From positions 558,001-622,000 of the forward strand of contig KE546984.1 of NCBI GenBank assembly GCA_000442125.1: 64,000 bases of DNA, given 5' to 3'. Below are positions 1 through 11,512 of the stretch, one piece after another (positions within the stretch are counted from its first letter, which is position 1; every line of letters begins with the position of its first letter). The position numbers were made by a program, and so were the translations under genes. A model generated the notes under the pieces. That model was not told the DNA's origin, made no database searches, and saw only the letters and a list, made by a program, of their open reading frames with translations. Origin of the DNA: Opeltia flavorubescens. Lineage: Eukaryota > Ascomycota > Lecanoromycetes > Teloschistales > Teloschistaceae.

Positions 1-824
1 ACGCAAAACCATCAGAGCTCAGACAACACGAGAGTGCAACACTGGCAGGATCGAATCCAGAGGGGGCTCCTCCCTATAGTGCTGTCTCACCGACGAAATG
101 AATGAGCGATATGGGAATTTACATCAACACAACCGTTACTTGGTCCAATAGCTGGCGTACCTCAAGGATTGTCCTTCGGAATTAATGAGATTGTTTGGGA
201 CACAGAAATAAGGTCAAAGAGGAACTCAACTAGAAGCTTTATGGGCCTCCCTTCATATCAATTGAGGTAGATTCGGGCGTCTTCCAAAATCTCCGGCTTT
301 CAACGTACAGGAACCTGGACGGCGGATTCATCCTTTTACATGGGAAGCGCTTTTAGCTTGGCTAGCATCAGAGGTATCGAAGTAGCAAGACCAACAGGTA
401 TGACCTAAAGATTCCGATATGAGTATGGCATGGGTGTTCATATCTACCCATTTGTGATAGTAATTGAGGCCCGTCGTAACCGCTTCAACCCTCTGTTTCT
501 CTTAAGCGAAGGATGCGAGTAATGAAAGGTGCAAACAGCATCTGATTGGATGGATCAACGATATCACGAGGCGGCATGAGAATAGCCAACGCCTTACTTA
601 TTCAGGCACTAGCTGGCGTTGGAGAAATTAGCCGTTGGAGGCGCGTAGAACTGGAGGCAAATTTGCTTTGAGACCCCCTTCTCTTGCTGTTCTCCCACCT
701 CCCAGCATTCCAGTCGCAATCTTTTCTTTTCACATACCTTCGACTGTCACTCGTTCCAGTCGCTGCTTTCTTGTCTCTTAATCTTGTAATCACTATCACT
801 CCATCCATACCTCAATCGCCTATA
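1..824. other. Upstream intergenic region, no gene recognised
   Basis: I see no convincing coding exon, RNA gene or repeat. Short open frames on both strands lack any recognisable protein family. The last 150 bases are pyrimidine-rich and probably hold the promoter and 5' leader of the Kre9-like gene that starts at 825. Confidence 0.5.
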
Positions 825-1735
825 ATGCATTTCGTAAAGAGCCTCCTCGTCGGCGCTGCAGCTGTTGTCGCAGTTATTGCCCAATCCAGCCCAATAGCTT
901 TTACCTCCACACCCGCTACTGTTCAAGCTGGTCGTTCAGTCGTGCTGCGATGGGGTGGTGGCGATGACAATGTAAGTACCCGCGACTATAGTCCACCACG
1001 AATCTTCCGTATTGTCGCTAACTCTACGTCAACAGCAACCAGTCACCATCACTCTGAAGCGCGGCGATACCAACAACCTGCAGACTGTTGCTCTGATCAC
1101 GGGTAAGCCAATTCCTCGTCCATTCGTCTGACTTGCGCAATGCTGACATGGACCTAGGCTCTGCGACTGGATCGAGCTACACCTGGACTGTTCCCACGAG
1201 CCTGCCCAACGGTGATGACTATGCCCTCCAGATCAATCAAGGTGTGGACGACGTGAACTACTCGGGCCGTTTCTCCCTCACTGGTGGTTCTACATCCTCA
1301 TCTACTACATCTGCAAGCAGCACCACATCACCTTCTCTCACATCAGCCATCACATCTGCCAGCGCCGTTATTCAATCCGCGATCAATTCCGCAAACAGCT
1401 CCATCACCACCACTGTTGCTGCTGGCAACGCTACCACTACTGTGGGAGGTGCGTTCGGCACTGGTGTTGTGGGGACTGGTGCAAGCGGCACCGCAACTGG
1501 AACTCCAATCCACAGAAATACTACCATGAGTATGGCCACACTCAAGAGTACCAAAACTTCTTCCGCTGCAGCAACGACCTCTGCTGCCGCAACAACTACT
1601 GGTAGCTCGGCTGGCTCGTCAGCGTCCAGCAGCTCGACTGGTGCGCCATCAAGCGATGCTATTAGCGCAGCTAGCTTCGCAAGCCCAGTGGTACTTATTC
1701 TCGGCGCCGTTGCCGCTATTGCGTATCTCGGATGA
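825..1735 (+). CDS. GPI-anchored cell-wall protein with Kre9/Knh1-like N-terminal domain
   Basis: Three exons fit: 825-971, 1036-1102 and 1158-1735, joined by GTAAGT and GTAAGC donors. The spliced product opens with a signal peptide (MHFVKSLLVGAAAVVAVIAQ). An immunoglobulin-like Kre9/Knh1 N-terminal domain of about 90 residues follows, with the family segments PVTITLKRGDTNNLQTV, YTWTVPTSLPNGDDYAL and NYSGRFSLTGG. After it comes a long Ser/Thr/Ala-rich stalk and a C-terminal hydrophobic tail preceded by small residues, as expected for GPI anchoring. Proteins of this family sit at the outer membrane leaflet or wall and are linked to beta-glucan assembly, although most filamentous fungal copies are untested. 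The ATG at 825 is chosen because it begins a clean signal peptide; the frame extends upstream without one. Function beyond a wall or surface role is inference. Confidence 0.85.
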
Positions 1736-2416
1736 GCGTTCAATGTTGCGAGTTGAACGAGAGAGGAGAAGTGAGCGGTTCTTACTTTCCACGACGCGCA
1801 TACGGAGTTTGAGATACTTTTGTCTGAATTTGATACCAATCCGCAATACGTGTAATGTACAATGGCGAATTTGTAGGGGAAAAGGTGGCAGTAGTCCGAT
1901 GTTCGCTTCAATCATTGCGAGGGAAAACTTTGTAGCATACATAGGTTTTGTAGTTCCAAGATTGAGATGTAAACTTCATGTGTGCTCGAATTATTGAGAC
2001 TCGTCCAAGACTTTCTGCTGCTTTTGGAAACCTCTGCTCGTTTTCCACCGCCCGATAGCGAACCTGAGGAGTGAAAGGGGAGACTACACTACCTATATTG
2101 TAGATGCTGTCAACTGGTACAAATTTGACCTTTTCTGTCGTCAAAGAATGAATCCTGCTGCAGTTTCACGCCATCGAGGTTTCCTTACGCAGCGCGTCGT
2201 TTTTCATACTCTGTGACATGGAGAAGAAACGTTGGTAACAGGGGCCTTGAGATTCAGAATTCATGAGATTCCTTGGAGGAAAAAAGGTTCAAAGTTGGCC
2301 AAGATGAAAGAGTCGTATTAGATGGGCACCTTTGCTTTTCATTGATCCTCATCTATGGCATCAAATATCCTCTGACACCTAATTTCCCACCCATCTCCTC
2401 CACCACTTCCAGCCCC
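1736..2416. other. Intergenic, convergent 3' ends
   Basis: This lies between the end of the Kre9-like gene and the stop codon of RPS15, so the two genes are tail to tail. Short open frames here are not protein-like. I see nothing else. Confidence 0.5.
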
Positions 2417-3143
2417 CTACTTCAACGGAATAAACCGACTCGAATGCGTCGCCCCAATACCCGGCCGTCCATGCTTCACAGGCTTATAACTAATGCTAAA
2501 CTCCCCCAGATAAAAGCCCACCATCTCAGGCTTAATCTCCACCTGGTTGTATTCCTTGCCCGAATAGATCCCAATCACCGAGCCAATCATCTCCGGCACA
2601 ACGATCATGTCGCGCAAGTGCGTCTTCACCAGATCTGGCTTCTCGTTCGGCTTTGCGTTTTGTTTGGCGCGGCGGAGTTTCTTGATTAGGCCCATGGGTT
2701 TTCGCTTCAGGCCGCGGTTGAAGCGGCGGCGGGCGCGGGCGTGGACGATGTCGCGGAGTTGTTCGGAGGAGAGGTCGAGGAGTCTGTTGGGTGCGTTAGA
2801 AGGGTATTAGATGGATATTTGATGTCCGTAGGAGTGGATTGTGGCTAAAGACGTACTGGTCGAGGTCGACACCGCGGTAGGAGAATTTGCGGAAGGTTCT
2901 CTTCTTCTTGAGCTCTGTAGAAGGGAAGCCGAATCAGCACCTCAATCATGCTATCTAATTAACGCCATCCTCCTCTTAATGCTCTTATCGAAAGTAATGC
3001 TCCTCTGACACAGGTAAAAATACAATGTGTGCCTTGACGTACCAGCAGCCTCCTCGGCGTTCTAGGCGAGAAATTGTCAGCGGCCTGCCCAACCCTCGTT
3101 GTTGGCAAAAGAAGCAAATACTCACATAGTCTGCGTCAGCCAT
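2417..3143 (-). CDS. RPS15: 40S ribosomal protein uS19 (S15)
   Basis: Four exons on the minus strand (3143-3126, 3061-3043, 2914-2857, 2783-2417) give 153 residues, the usual length for eukaryotic uS19. The start is [20 protein letters not shown] and the end carries the family core [19 protein letters not shown] and the C-terminal [12 protein letters not shown]. uS19 sits on the head of the small subunit near the decoding site and takes part in 40S maturation and export. Two of the first exons are tiny (18 and 19 nt). Crowding of introns near the 5' end is typical of fungal ribosomal protein genes. The start is fixed by the conserved N-terminus. Confidence 0.96.
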
Positions 3144-3233
3144 GATTGCGATCTTAAGCGGATTTCTGCTTCGGATCGATGATGAAAGGCTGGTTTTGGC
3201 TTTCTCGCTGTATCTTGTTTGAGGTTCGTGGAT

Positions 3234-3240
3234 ACCCTAA
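3234..3240 (-). promoter_or_regulatory. Telobox-like motif upstream of RPS15
   Basis: The + strand reads ACCCTAA (TTAGGGT on the gene strand), about 90 bases upstream of the RPS15 start codon. Teloboxes of this kind are Tbf1-type sites at ribosomal protein genes in several fungi. A single 7-base match can occur by chance, so this is only a candidate. Confidence 0.3.
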
Positions 3241-3402
3241 ATTAAGCGAGGCCTGCTGTGCGCTTCCTTCTGAACATCCTACCGTACAGTAATAAATGAC
3301 TCCCGATTAGATTCTATTTCTACTTGCGTATCGAATATGCAATTAGTGTTCCTACGTTTGATAAGTAGATCTCCGTTACTCAAGATCAAGCCATGCTTTC
3401 TG

Positions 3403-5288
3403 TTATTCAACCATCTCATGAGCAGCGTTTTTGAGCTTCTCACGCTCTTGTCCCCACATATCTTTCCATCCATGATCTTCCAGGGATACTCCCCTTCGTA
3501 GCTGATCAAATTCTCGAGCGAAGCTGCTGTCCACGCCAAAACCTTTGGGTATAGCTGTATGAATCTCCGCCATCAGACCACTAATGGCAACAGGCCAATT
3601 TATATGAAACTTATCGAGTTCTTCCACAGCACTGCCTCTATTTTGCGCCTGGCTCTTGTTGTATTCTATTTCTATCATGATCTTGGTTAAAAGGAACGTC
3701 CTCATTGTTCGTAATGGTTCCCAAGGATTTGGGTAGAGTACCGGCTCGATGAAAAAATAGCCTTTCAGGCTATGTCCAAGTGCCTCATACCAGTTTTCGA
3801 GATCCATTTGCACCAGAACTATGTCGTGGCGAATGGTTGGCCATGGATATCGCCAGAGAGGATACACATCCTTGACGGCATGGAACAATCCCATCGCTTG
3901 CTTCAGCAGACCCATCCTTTCCAAAGGTGAGGCTTTTTCGCTAAGTGAATACAGCTGCATACCCTCCGTCTCGAGCTTCGCCGCCTCCTCGAGAGTCAAT
4001 TTGGATTTCAGGAGATTTGGCAAATCGGGTAAACCGCAAGTAAGTGCGGATTTGCAGTAATCACAGACACAGTCGAAGTAGTAGACAGATCTCAGTGATT
4101 GTTTTCTTCGGGATGTTGGCATTGATCGGTCAACGTATGATTGGGTCAGTTCACCGCCTGCAGGAACTGATTGCAAAGATCGAATTGATAGCGAGGCACC
4201 GGAGAAGATGACGGTACAGTTGGGATTGCAAGAATGATTCATCCTGGATGCGTAGGTCGAAACGCATGTTCCTAAAGGGTCAAATCCCAGACTGGTGACG
4301 GTCATGGAATTTACGAGGCACTATGCAAGCCGACATTCAGCTGACATTGACGCGACCGGCGCTTACTGAAAATAAAATGAAATGTGTTACACATACACGT
4401 GCGATCATGGCCTGTACAACATCGGGAGACTCAGTCACCTGGGAATACTCCAAAGCAGCCTGACTCATCAGCTCCACATCTTGCCATTTGCTAGATCCTT
4501 TACCGATCCGGGTAGAATCATTCTTGATGTCCTCTATGTGGGTTTGAAGACTGAGGAAGTCTTGTACTTCTTGTTCTGGTCGTGAGCTGGCTTTTCTCCA
4601 CAGAAGTAATTGAATCACCATCCGAACAACGCTGGGCAGAAGCCTGGGATACAAGTGGCCATAAATCTTACACTCGTACTTATGACAAGCCTTCCACGAA
4701 ATCGACTGACATCTCTACGTGTATAGCACGTCAGCCAAATCAACTCCTTGCGACTCATCGAAAATACATTTCTCTAGCCTTCTCTCAAGTAGATCTATAT
4801 CTTCTCCAGGACACTCTATTGAGGTTTGAAATATATTACCCGAAAAACCAAACATGACACAGATGGACGAATATCAAGGAATGTTTCAAACGGGAAACAT
4901 ATACGTTCTCATGCCATTATAATCTGTAAGAAGCACGCGAGGGTTGAACACTGTATAGCATTTTCATCGATGGGCGGACCAGACAACGTCACTGCCCTGA
5001 ACAAGTAGTTTGAATAGAGCCCACCTTTGAACAATACCTGACCACCTTGCAACCCATGCACACCAGTAGCTTAGTTGAAATACCATCGACTGTTCCCTCG
5101 CCTCCAGGAAGCCACACGAAACAATGGTAGCAAACCTCACTCAAGCAACGGTTATCTGGTACGCAGAGTAGAGGTCGCTCAATGTGGAACACAAGCTCTC
5201 CAGCATCGATAGCTTGCGAAGTAAACAGACCTATGCCTTTTCCTGGTACTTGTTGAGTGTAGAGGTTTGATGGAATTTCGTCAGGCAT
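3403..5288 (-). CDS. SET and MYND domain protein lysine methyltransferase (SMYD-like)
   Basis: Three exons (5288-5025, 4714-4397, 4320-3403) give 499 residues. The order is a split SET domain start (GKGIGLFTSQAIDAGELVF), then a MYND zinc finger (CYHCFVW, CMGCKVVRYCSK, then RCQSISWKACHKYECK across the first intron), the SET core (ASRMNHSCNPNC, with the NHSC substrate/cofactor motif) and a Cys-rich post-SET (FDCVCDYCKS). This matches the SMYD/Set5 class, which transfers methyl groups from S-adenosylmethionine to lysines of histones or other proteins. The zinc finger is only complete when the 310-base first intron is removed, which supports the splice choice. All key residues are present. The target is unknown. 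It runs the same way as the Dep1-like gene upstream, with about 740 bases between them. Confidence 0.88.
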
Positions 5289-6025
5289 ATTGAAGCTGAT
5301 AGCTTAGACCAGGATTCGATGGAAATTAGATGAAGTGAGGTGGTAAAAAAATCAGCGCAACTATGTTAGGTCTGTAGCATTGAACAAGTGTAGAAAAATT
5401 TATGTCAATGGATGAAATATGATTAATGAACGAGTCAATAACGCGTCACGGCGTTGCTAAGGAGGTAGGTAATATCAAGTGAGATTGGGACGAATTAGTA
5501 TTTCGATACCAAAAAAGGGTCAAGCTACGCGAAAAGTGTAATCGTTCTTTAGATACCATATCAAAATTGACTAAATCTCGCCCGTCACAGGAAGAAAAGT
5601 TTAGAAGGACTTTGAATTGGCATTGTTCTTCAAGCCAGCCCAAGCCTATGATACAAAACAGTTTCGTTAGGCAGTGCCTACACAGCAAAACAAAAGTAAC
5701 GCAAAGGAGTTATTTGACAGAAGAACGCTGAGGGGTATATCGTACAGATCCCGCCTGAGCAATTGAACAGAAAGACACAATACTCCGAGCAAATCTCTGC
5801 GATGATAGATCGCCTATCTCTCATAGCAATCGATGAAACCATAGCCCCTACTCCTGGTAAAACCATGCGGTGGGTATCTGTCAGGAAAAATCTCTCATGA
5901 AAACCATCGTCGCTAATGTACGCCATATCCAATTCAACCGAAACTCAGCCAGGCGAAATATGTCAGGGTGATTCCAAACTCTTTCGGGCATGGATGTTCA
6001 CTGTTCGTCCCCCCCCTCGGGCCGA
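5289..6025. other. Intergenic region, no gene recognised
   Basis: This separates the SMYD-like start from the Dep1-like stop. Two minus-strand open frames of about 80 codons (5446-5688 and 5678-5932) resemble no family I know and have no clear splice partners. It probably holds the SMYD-like promoter. Confidence 0.4.
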
Positions 6026-8401
6026 TCAAGAAATTGTAAATCTTGGGTCTGGCCCATTTGCAGTATGATTGACAGAGACTTGGTGGTGGTATTGCTGTGG
6101 CGCAAGAGATTGATCCGAGAAGTGAACGGCATCCTCGTTTTTGATATTGGGGAAGCGGCTTGATGGTGAAGCAGGAAGCTTAGATGCCGACCCCGGATTT
6201 GGGCTATCTGTCATGTGTGACATTTTATTGAGTCTCCAAGCCTTGACATGGCTGTCTTGCCCCTGCCTTCCGCCAATACCTGAAGAAGGAACCTTTTCCG
6301 ATGTCATCGTCAAAGGCATCTTGGTTCTTTCCAATCTGTTCCGTTTATTCTCGGAACCTACTGTTAAATTCTCGCTGGCTGGTAGTAGCAATTCGTTCGG
6401 CGTACTTGTACGAGCACCAGGTCTAGCTCCAACACCAACATCCAGCTTGGCCTTTCTCAGACCTCCATCTTGCTGGCCCGATGCTGGAGTCAACCCGCTT
6501 GGCAGATACGGCCTTGAATCTGGTTCCAAACGCGTAGCTACTGCTTGGGAGTTCCCGCCCGGCTCTGTTGGTCGGTTCTGCATTGCGGGGCCCACCAATG
6601 GACTGACCGTTCGGGACATGACCGATGCCTGACGATGGAGGTGTGCAGGGTGTTGTGGGTTTGCCCACGGGTTTTGCTCCAAGAAATGCTCGTCAGCAAA
6701 AGCTCTTGGCCGGGGAAGAACTGCGGTAGAAGACGTGCTGGTCCTGAGCATCGGTGGGTGCCTCGTCGATGGCGCTGTAGGCTGTTGGATGATCTGCCAT
6801 CCAACGTCAGCATCGAAAAATTGGACTCTCTCCTGGTCCACTCACTCCCATTTTCTCAAAGTCCGAATCGATCTCAGTTGGTTTCGCTCCACGCAATTCC
6901 GGAGCAGCGGGAAAGCCACGGTATTTCGCAATACCGGAGAGGAGTGACACTTCTTTGTTATATGCGGTCTGATTGATGATTTGTTGTGATCGTTGAGTAG
7001 GAAACTGGTATATATACTCAGGCACGTCATCATCCTGACTTCTCCTTTCTTTGTGTATTTGATACCATTCCCGGTTGGCGTTTTCCAGATTTTGATCCCG
7101 GATCTCCCGGACTGACTGAATGTATTGTCCATGGACTTGAGCCTTCTCTGCTTTACTCTTGTTTTCTAAAGAACTAAATTTGTACTTGAGAAGTTTGTCT
7201 TCGTACTGTATTTTTTCTTCACATCGCTGCTCAAGAACTGCCTTTATACTCAACAAATCCGGATGCGTTACTGTAGACTCTGCCAACATGGCGAGTTCCG
7301 CCTCGCATTTGGCTAGCCGCTCGTCATACAGTCTAGGTGGATCACATTAGCTTTAATTGATGTTGAAAACGGCAAGGCTACTTTACTTCTCTCGTAGGCT
7401 TCCGAAGCACTTCTCAATGGCACTTAAGGAATCCAGGGCGGATTTCTTCTTCACAGCTGGATTTTGATTTAGTCCCTGAACAGAGCCATCCAATAGATTC
7501 ACGCAGACTTACTGCTCTCATCGTCTTTAACGGGGCTTTCAAATCCAGCACGTTCGCCAGTATCGTCCATCTCGACATCGTCGCCATTGCTGTCTGGTAC
7601 CCCGGCATTCGCCAAAGGCTCAGAGACACCGTTCACACTTCCGGAAGAGCTATGCATTCGGGTATCCTCATCGCTAAACTTCCTATTTCTTCGCTTGATT
7701 CCTTTGCCTTTAAATGTAGCCGTTATTTGATCTCCCGGGGTCTCTTCCTCATATTCTTCGTCTTCTTTATCAGTTGCTTCGTGCCGAACCTTCGACTTGT
7801 CTGGTTGAGAACCAGGGTTCGTCGGACGAGCACCGACTAGGGAATTCGACGACGCAGAGCTACTATTTCCTGAATCTCGCAGTCTTCGTTGATCGTTGAG
7901 CTCCTGATGTTCGATTTCGGACCGCTTGCGCTTTCTTGGCGAATAGACCGCATGCTCTCCAGCACTCGAAATGCTTGGAGAAGCAGCATCCGAGCCTGGT
8001 TGCATTGTATCGCTCATGACTAGAAGAATTAGCTTAAGTATGGCATACGGTCGGTGAATCGGCATACTGGGCCCAGGGGGTGTTTGTGTATCCTGACCAA
8101 GCTGATGCACAGAATTGGCTGCGGAGAATACCAAGTTCTGAGTTTTCCGCATTTTTTGAGGGGAATCCTCTAGGCGCTCTGTCTCAGCCTCGGTATCGTT
8201 TTGATCAGATTCGGTTGAAGGTAGACCCCGCCCTGATTGTGCCGTTTCCTCGTCTGCATGGTCCTCGATGTCGCTAAGACTACTGGATCTACTCTGTACG
8301 ACCTTCTCTTGCTGGTGGAAAGTCTCCATTACGGGTGAAGAGGGATGAGACAGGTGTTCGTGGGAAGAATCAAACATCGGCACCGGGGTTGTGGCTGCCA
8401 T
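6026..8401 (-). CDS. Dep1/Sds3-like subunit of the Rpd3L histone deacetylase complex
   Basis: Five exons (8401-8068, 8019-7513, 7456-7387, 7332-6846, 6793-6026) give 721 residues with all phases in register. The N-terminal third is acidic and Ser-rich, with many charged patches. The Sds3-like domain then spans about residues 275-460: KSALDSLSAIEKCFGSLREK, then LYDERLAKCEAELAML, followed by a long helical region ending near YRGFPAAPELRGAK. Sds3/Dep1 proteins scaffold Sin3 and Rpd3 in the large deacetylase complex and act in the nucleus. The 48-nt intron at 8067-8020 is a multiple of three and would read through if retained. The C-terminal 250 residues are low complexity. A separate Sds3 paralogue elsewhere in the genome cannot be excluded, so I leave the symbol blank. 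Confidence 0.85.
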
Positions 8402-9075
8402 CCAGAAACATGAAATAGCGCAGAGGCCTGCGCACCGGCTAGCAGATAGATGTGCTGGGGAACAATGTCGCGTTTAAGATGAAATCCTATTTGAAATACT
8501 CCAGCAAAGAGTGAATGTTAGCCAAGATTGTTGTACGAAACAGGAACCGTTGCTCTCCACCGAGGTCTTGTACAAAATTCTAGGCCACATACCACGTGCG
8601 GCAAGGCGGAAGATGACTTGGGTACCTTACTTACCAGGTGTTTGAAGTTCTTCTTGGCTCTTCGCGATGAAGGCCGCATCCGACCTTGTAGATTTGCGGA
8701 ATGTTGGGCTTCGTCAACGACCCTCAAATCAGATGATGACTAGGTGCCGAAGTAGCAGGAAGGGGCTCTGAGAAAGGTAGCAGGCCTTGATATGGGATGC
8801 ATGAAATAATTATAATCGAAGCATGGATGGTGAAGCCGGCGCAAGCTACAGGACTCACACAGTAGATCGATAAGAATTTCACGTGCTGGTGGTGCTGTAC
8901 CCATGACGGACCTTCGGCACTAGGGATCCCCGATGTCGAGATGTCGATTAGAGCTTAAAAGCCGTGGCACCAACTGAAGGACCCTAGTCTGCCACAGGTT
9001 TGGCGCCTTGGCACTGAAAATGACGCTCATTGAAACCTAGTACCAATCCCACAAAGCTGGGAACCCTCTACGAAG
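8402..9075. promoter_or_regulatory. Divergent promoter region between the Dep1-like gene and NOP12
   Basis: The two genes point away from each other and share this 674-base gap. A 70-codon open frame lies on each strand near 8520-8740, but neither looks like a protein. No named binding site stands out. Confidence 0.45.
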
Positions 9076-10839
9076 ATGCGCAAAATGAAAGAGCCAAAGG
9101 TTACTGGGTCAGAGAAATCAGCATCTTCTGCTAAGACTTATGACCCTGTCGTGAGCCAACTTTTCGGATCTAGTGTCAGTTAACATCGGAATCTATCACG
9201 TCAAGATGAATCATTCTGATGTTCAGTCAGCTAGGACCAGCCGCAACTCAGATCTCATTATCCAATGCCCATACGGGAAGGCACAGTCGGACATCGAGCG
9301 ATCAAACACCACTTGATGATCCTGGAGAGAGCGAAGAGAGGAAATCTAAGGAACATGGGAACCCTAACAACTCCGTTACCAATCCTGCGCAGTCAGCCCC
9401 GACGTCAGGCTCAAAGACTCCACGGGAAACGAGAAGAAAACGCAACAGGGAAGATAATGACATTGAAGCGACATACTTGGAGCGTATAGCGAAAGAGGAA
9501 TCGAAGGCCAGCGCAGAAACAGAAGCCGCAAGTGCCTTCAAGCGCCGAAAGCTTTCGACCCCGGATTCCCCTGCAAACAGAAGCCCAGATCATGATATAG
9601 ATGGTTCAGACTCTTCGAACGGCGAAATTAGCGAACGCGAACGCAAACTTGACGACCGATCCAGGATTAAGTTACCCCAACATGAAACTCTCGCATCATC
9701 TGCAAAAGATCTCGAGCTTGAAAAGGCAGCTAAAACGATCTTCCTTTCTAATGTTGCGACTACGTGTATCAAATCCAAGACTGCGAAAAAGACTTTGTTA
9801 AGCCATCTAACGTCCTTCTGTTCAACATTACCCACAGCAAGCGGACCGCACAAAGTAGAGTCTCTACGTTTTCGCTCTACGCCATTCTCTATTGGCTCAG
9901 GTCCTAGAAGGGCTGCGTATGCGAAAAGGGAGCTCATGGACGCTACAGCAAAGAGTACAAATGCCTATGTCGTCTATACCTCGCAATTAGCGGCTCGGGA
10001 AGCGGTGAAGAAACTCAATGGGACAATCATCCTAGATCGTCATATGTTAGCTGACAGTGTTGCCCATCCTCGCAAGACGGACCACCGAAGGTGTGTCTTT
10101 ATCGGTAATCTAGGTTTTGTCGATGATGAGAGCCAGATCAATGCCGCAAAAGCTGAGGAAGAAAATAGCAGGCCGAGGAAATCAAGAGGGCCCTCAGACG
10201 TCGAAGAGGGGCTATGGAGAGAATTTAGCAAAGTCGGAGCAATCGAAAGCGTGCGGGTGGTTAGGGATAGCAAGACTCGGGTAGGTAAAGGCTTCGCCTA
10301 CGTTCAATTCAAGGTAAACACCTCCAACGTCCACTTCTCTATGCCAAGACCTATCTTATTCAACATAGGACGACATTGCAGTGGAGAAAGCGTTGCTTCA
10401 CAATGGCAAGAGATTTCCACCTCTGCTGCCTCGCACCCTCAGGGTGACTCGAGCTAAGAAGATGACAAAGACATCCACACGAAAATCTCAGCCTGTTAGT
10501 AAGGATGGGGATGCAAAACCAACTTTGGCGGATGCTGTATATTCTCCAAGGATTGACCCCAGTGCTTCATCACTGTCTGGCCGGGCAGGAAAGCTCCTCG
10601 GTCGTGCAGGAGCTGCACACCTCAAAGGACAATTTTCAATGAGTAAAAAGAAGTCGCCGCAGGGGCCAGGTGATGTTGCCAAAGGCCCGGAGCAAATTGT
10701 GTTTGAAGGATATCGAGCCAGTAGCAAGCAAGGTAGAGGCGCGAAGTTCGGGGGCTCTGGGAAGAAGCAGGGCAAGCCCAGGACCCGCAGCAGTCGGAGA
10801 GGCGCTGCTTTCAGGGCAAAAGGGGGCCGGAATAATTAG
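9076..10839 (+). CDS. NOP12: Nucleolar RNA-binding protein Nop12
   Basis: Three exons (9076-9174, 9231-10313, 10369-10839) give 550 residues. The first short exon encodes KTYDPVVSQLFGSS, a Nop12 hallmark. A charged, Lys/Glu-rich region follows, then a divergent first RRM (KTIFLSNVATTCIKSKTAKK onward) and a canonical second RRM with RNP2 CVFIGNL and RNP1 KGFAYVQF. The C-terminus is basic, rich in Gly/Arg/Lys. Yeast Nop12 acts in the nucleolus in pre-25S rRNA processing. The second intron interrupts the codon run just after RNP1, and removing it restores DDIAVEKALLHNGKRFPP, which confirms the junction. Confidence 0.93.
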
Positions 10840-11512
10840 AAAGTAGGCCAACTCACCCTCTCCAACCGCCTTATCGTTATAGGCAGTATCTTCGCATGCG
10901 TCTGTTGCAATATGCGCTTGCCGCAGGTACATTTTAGGGGTTCATGCCTTCTGTACCATGTTCAGCGGGTTTCTGCAGACCTGCAACTCCCCTTGGAATA
11001 GATCACCTCATAAGCCTAAGGATCCACCTCCTTCAAGATCCAGATATCTCCCCTTGCATTCCTTACCAATATCTACCTTATTCAATCATTCCCAAGCCTG
11101 TATGGAATACCTGCTTGGCTTCTGAGTTGGCACAGAGCCTCATCCATCGGGCACAAAAGTGATCATCCCGACGCTACTTTAGTGGCCGCCCCTCTGAGTT
11201 GTTTCTACCCGACGACCATTGATGCCTTTCATTATCTCTTGCTGTTGCAGAAATCCTTTCCTCTGCATTTCGCTCGTTTGTACATTACCAAATGGTGTTC
11301 AACAGTTTCTGAGCATTCACTTATGAAGCTCTTTAGCTACTGATAGTACCAAACCCTAGTCACTGCGCTAGGTAAGATCTTGGATAGCACTGGAACGATG
11401 AAGTCGAGGCAGGCTAGCCCACAGCCTGAATTGGTCCAATTGAGGACATGGAGGTTGAATTCGTCTTCCGGTGAGCAAAAACTTTTACTATGTAACTGTA
11501 TACTACACCAGG
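10840..11512. other. Intergenic region before the She3-like gene
   Basis: No recognisable exon is present. It holds the NOP12 3' end and the promoter and leader of the next gene. A possible alternative 5' exon of that gene at 11448-11470 is discussed there. Confidence 0.4.

Noticed and set aside
5446-5932. Two small minus-strand frames between the SMYD-like and Dep1-like genes
   Set aside because: No recognisable domain and no splice signals joining them to each other or to neighbours.
8020-8067. Reading the 48-base segment in the Dep1-like gene as coding
   Set aside because: It has a GTATGC donor, GCTAAT branch point and TAG acceptor. Its length is a multiple of three, so an open frame through it proves nothing; intron is more likely.
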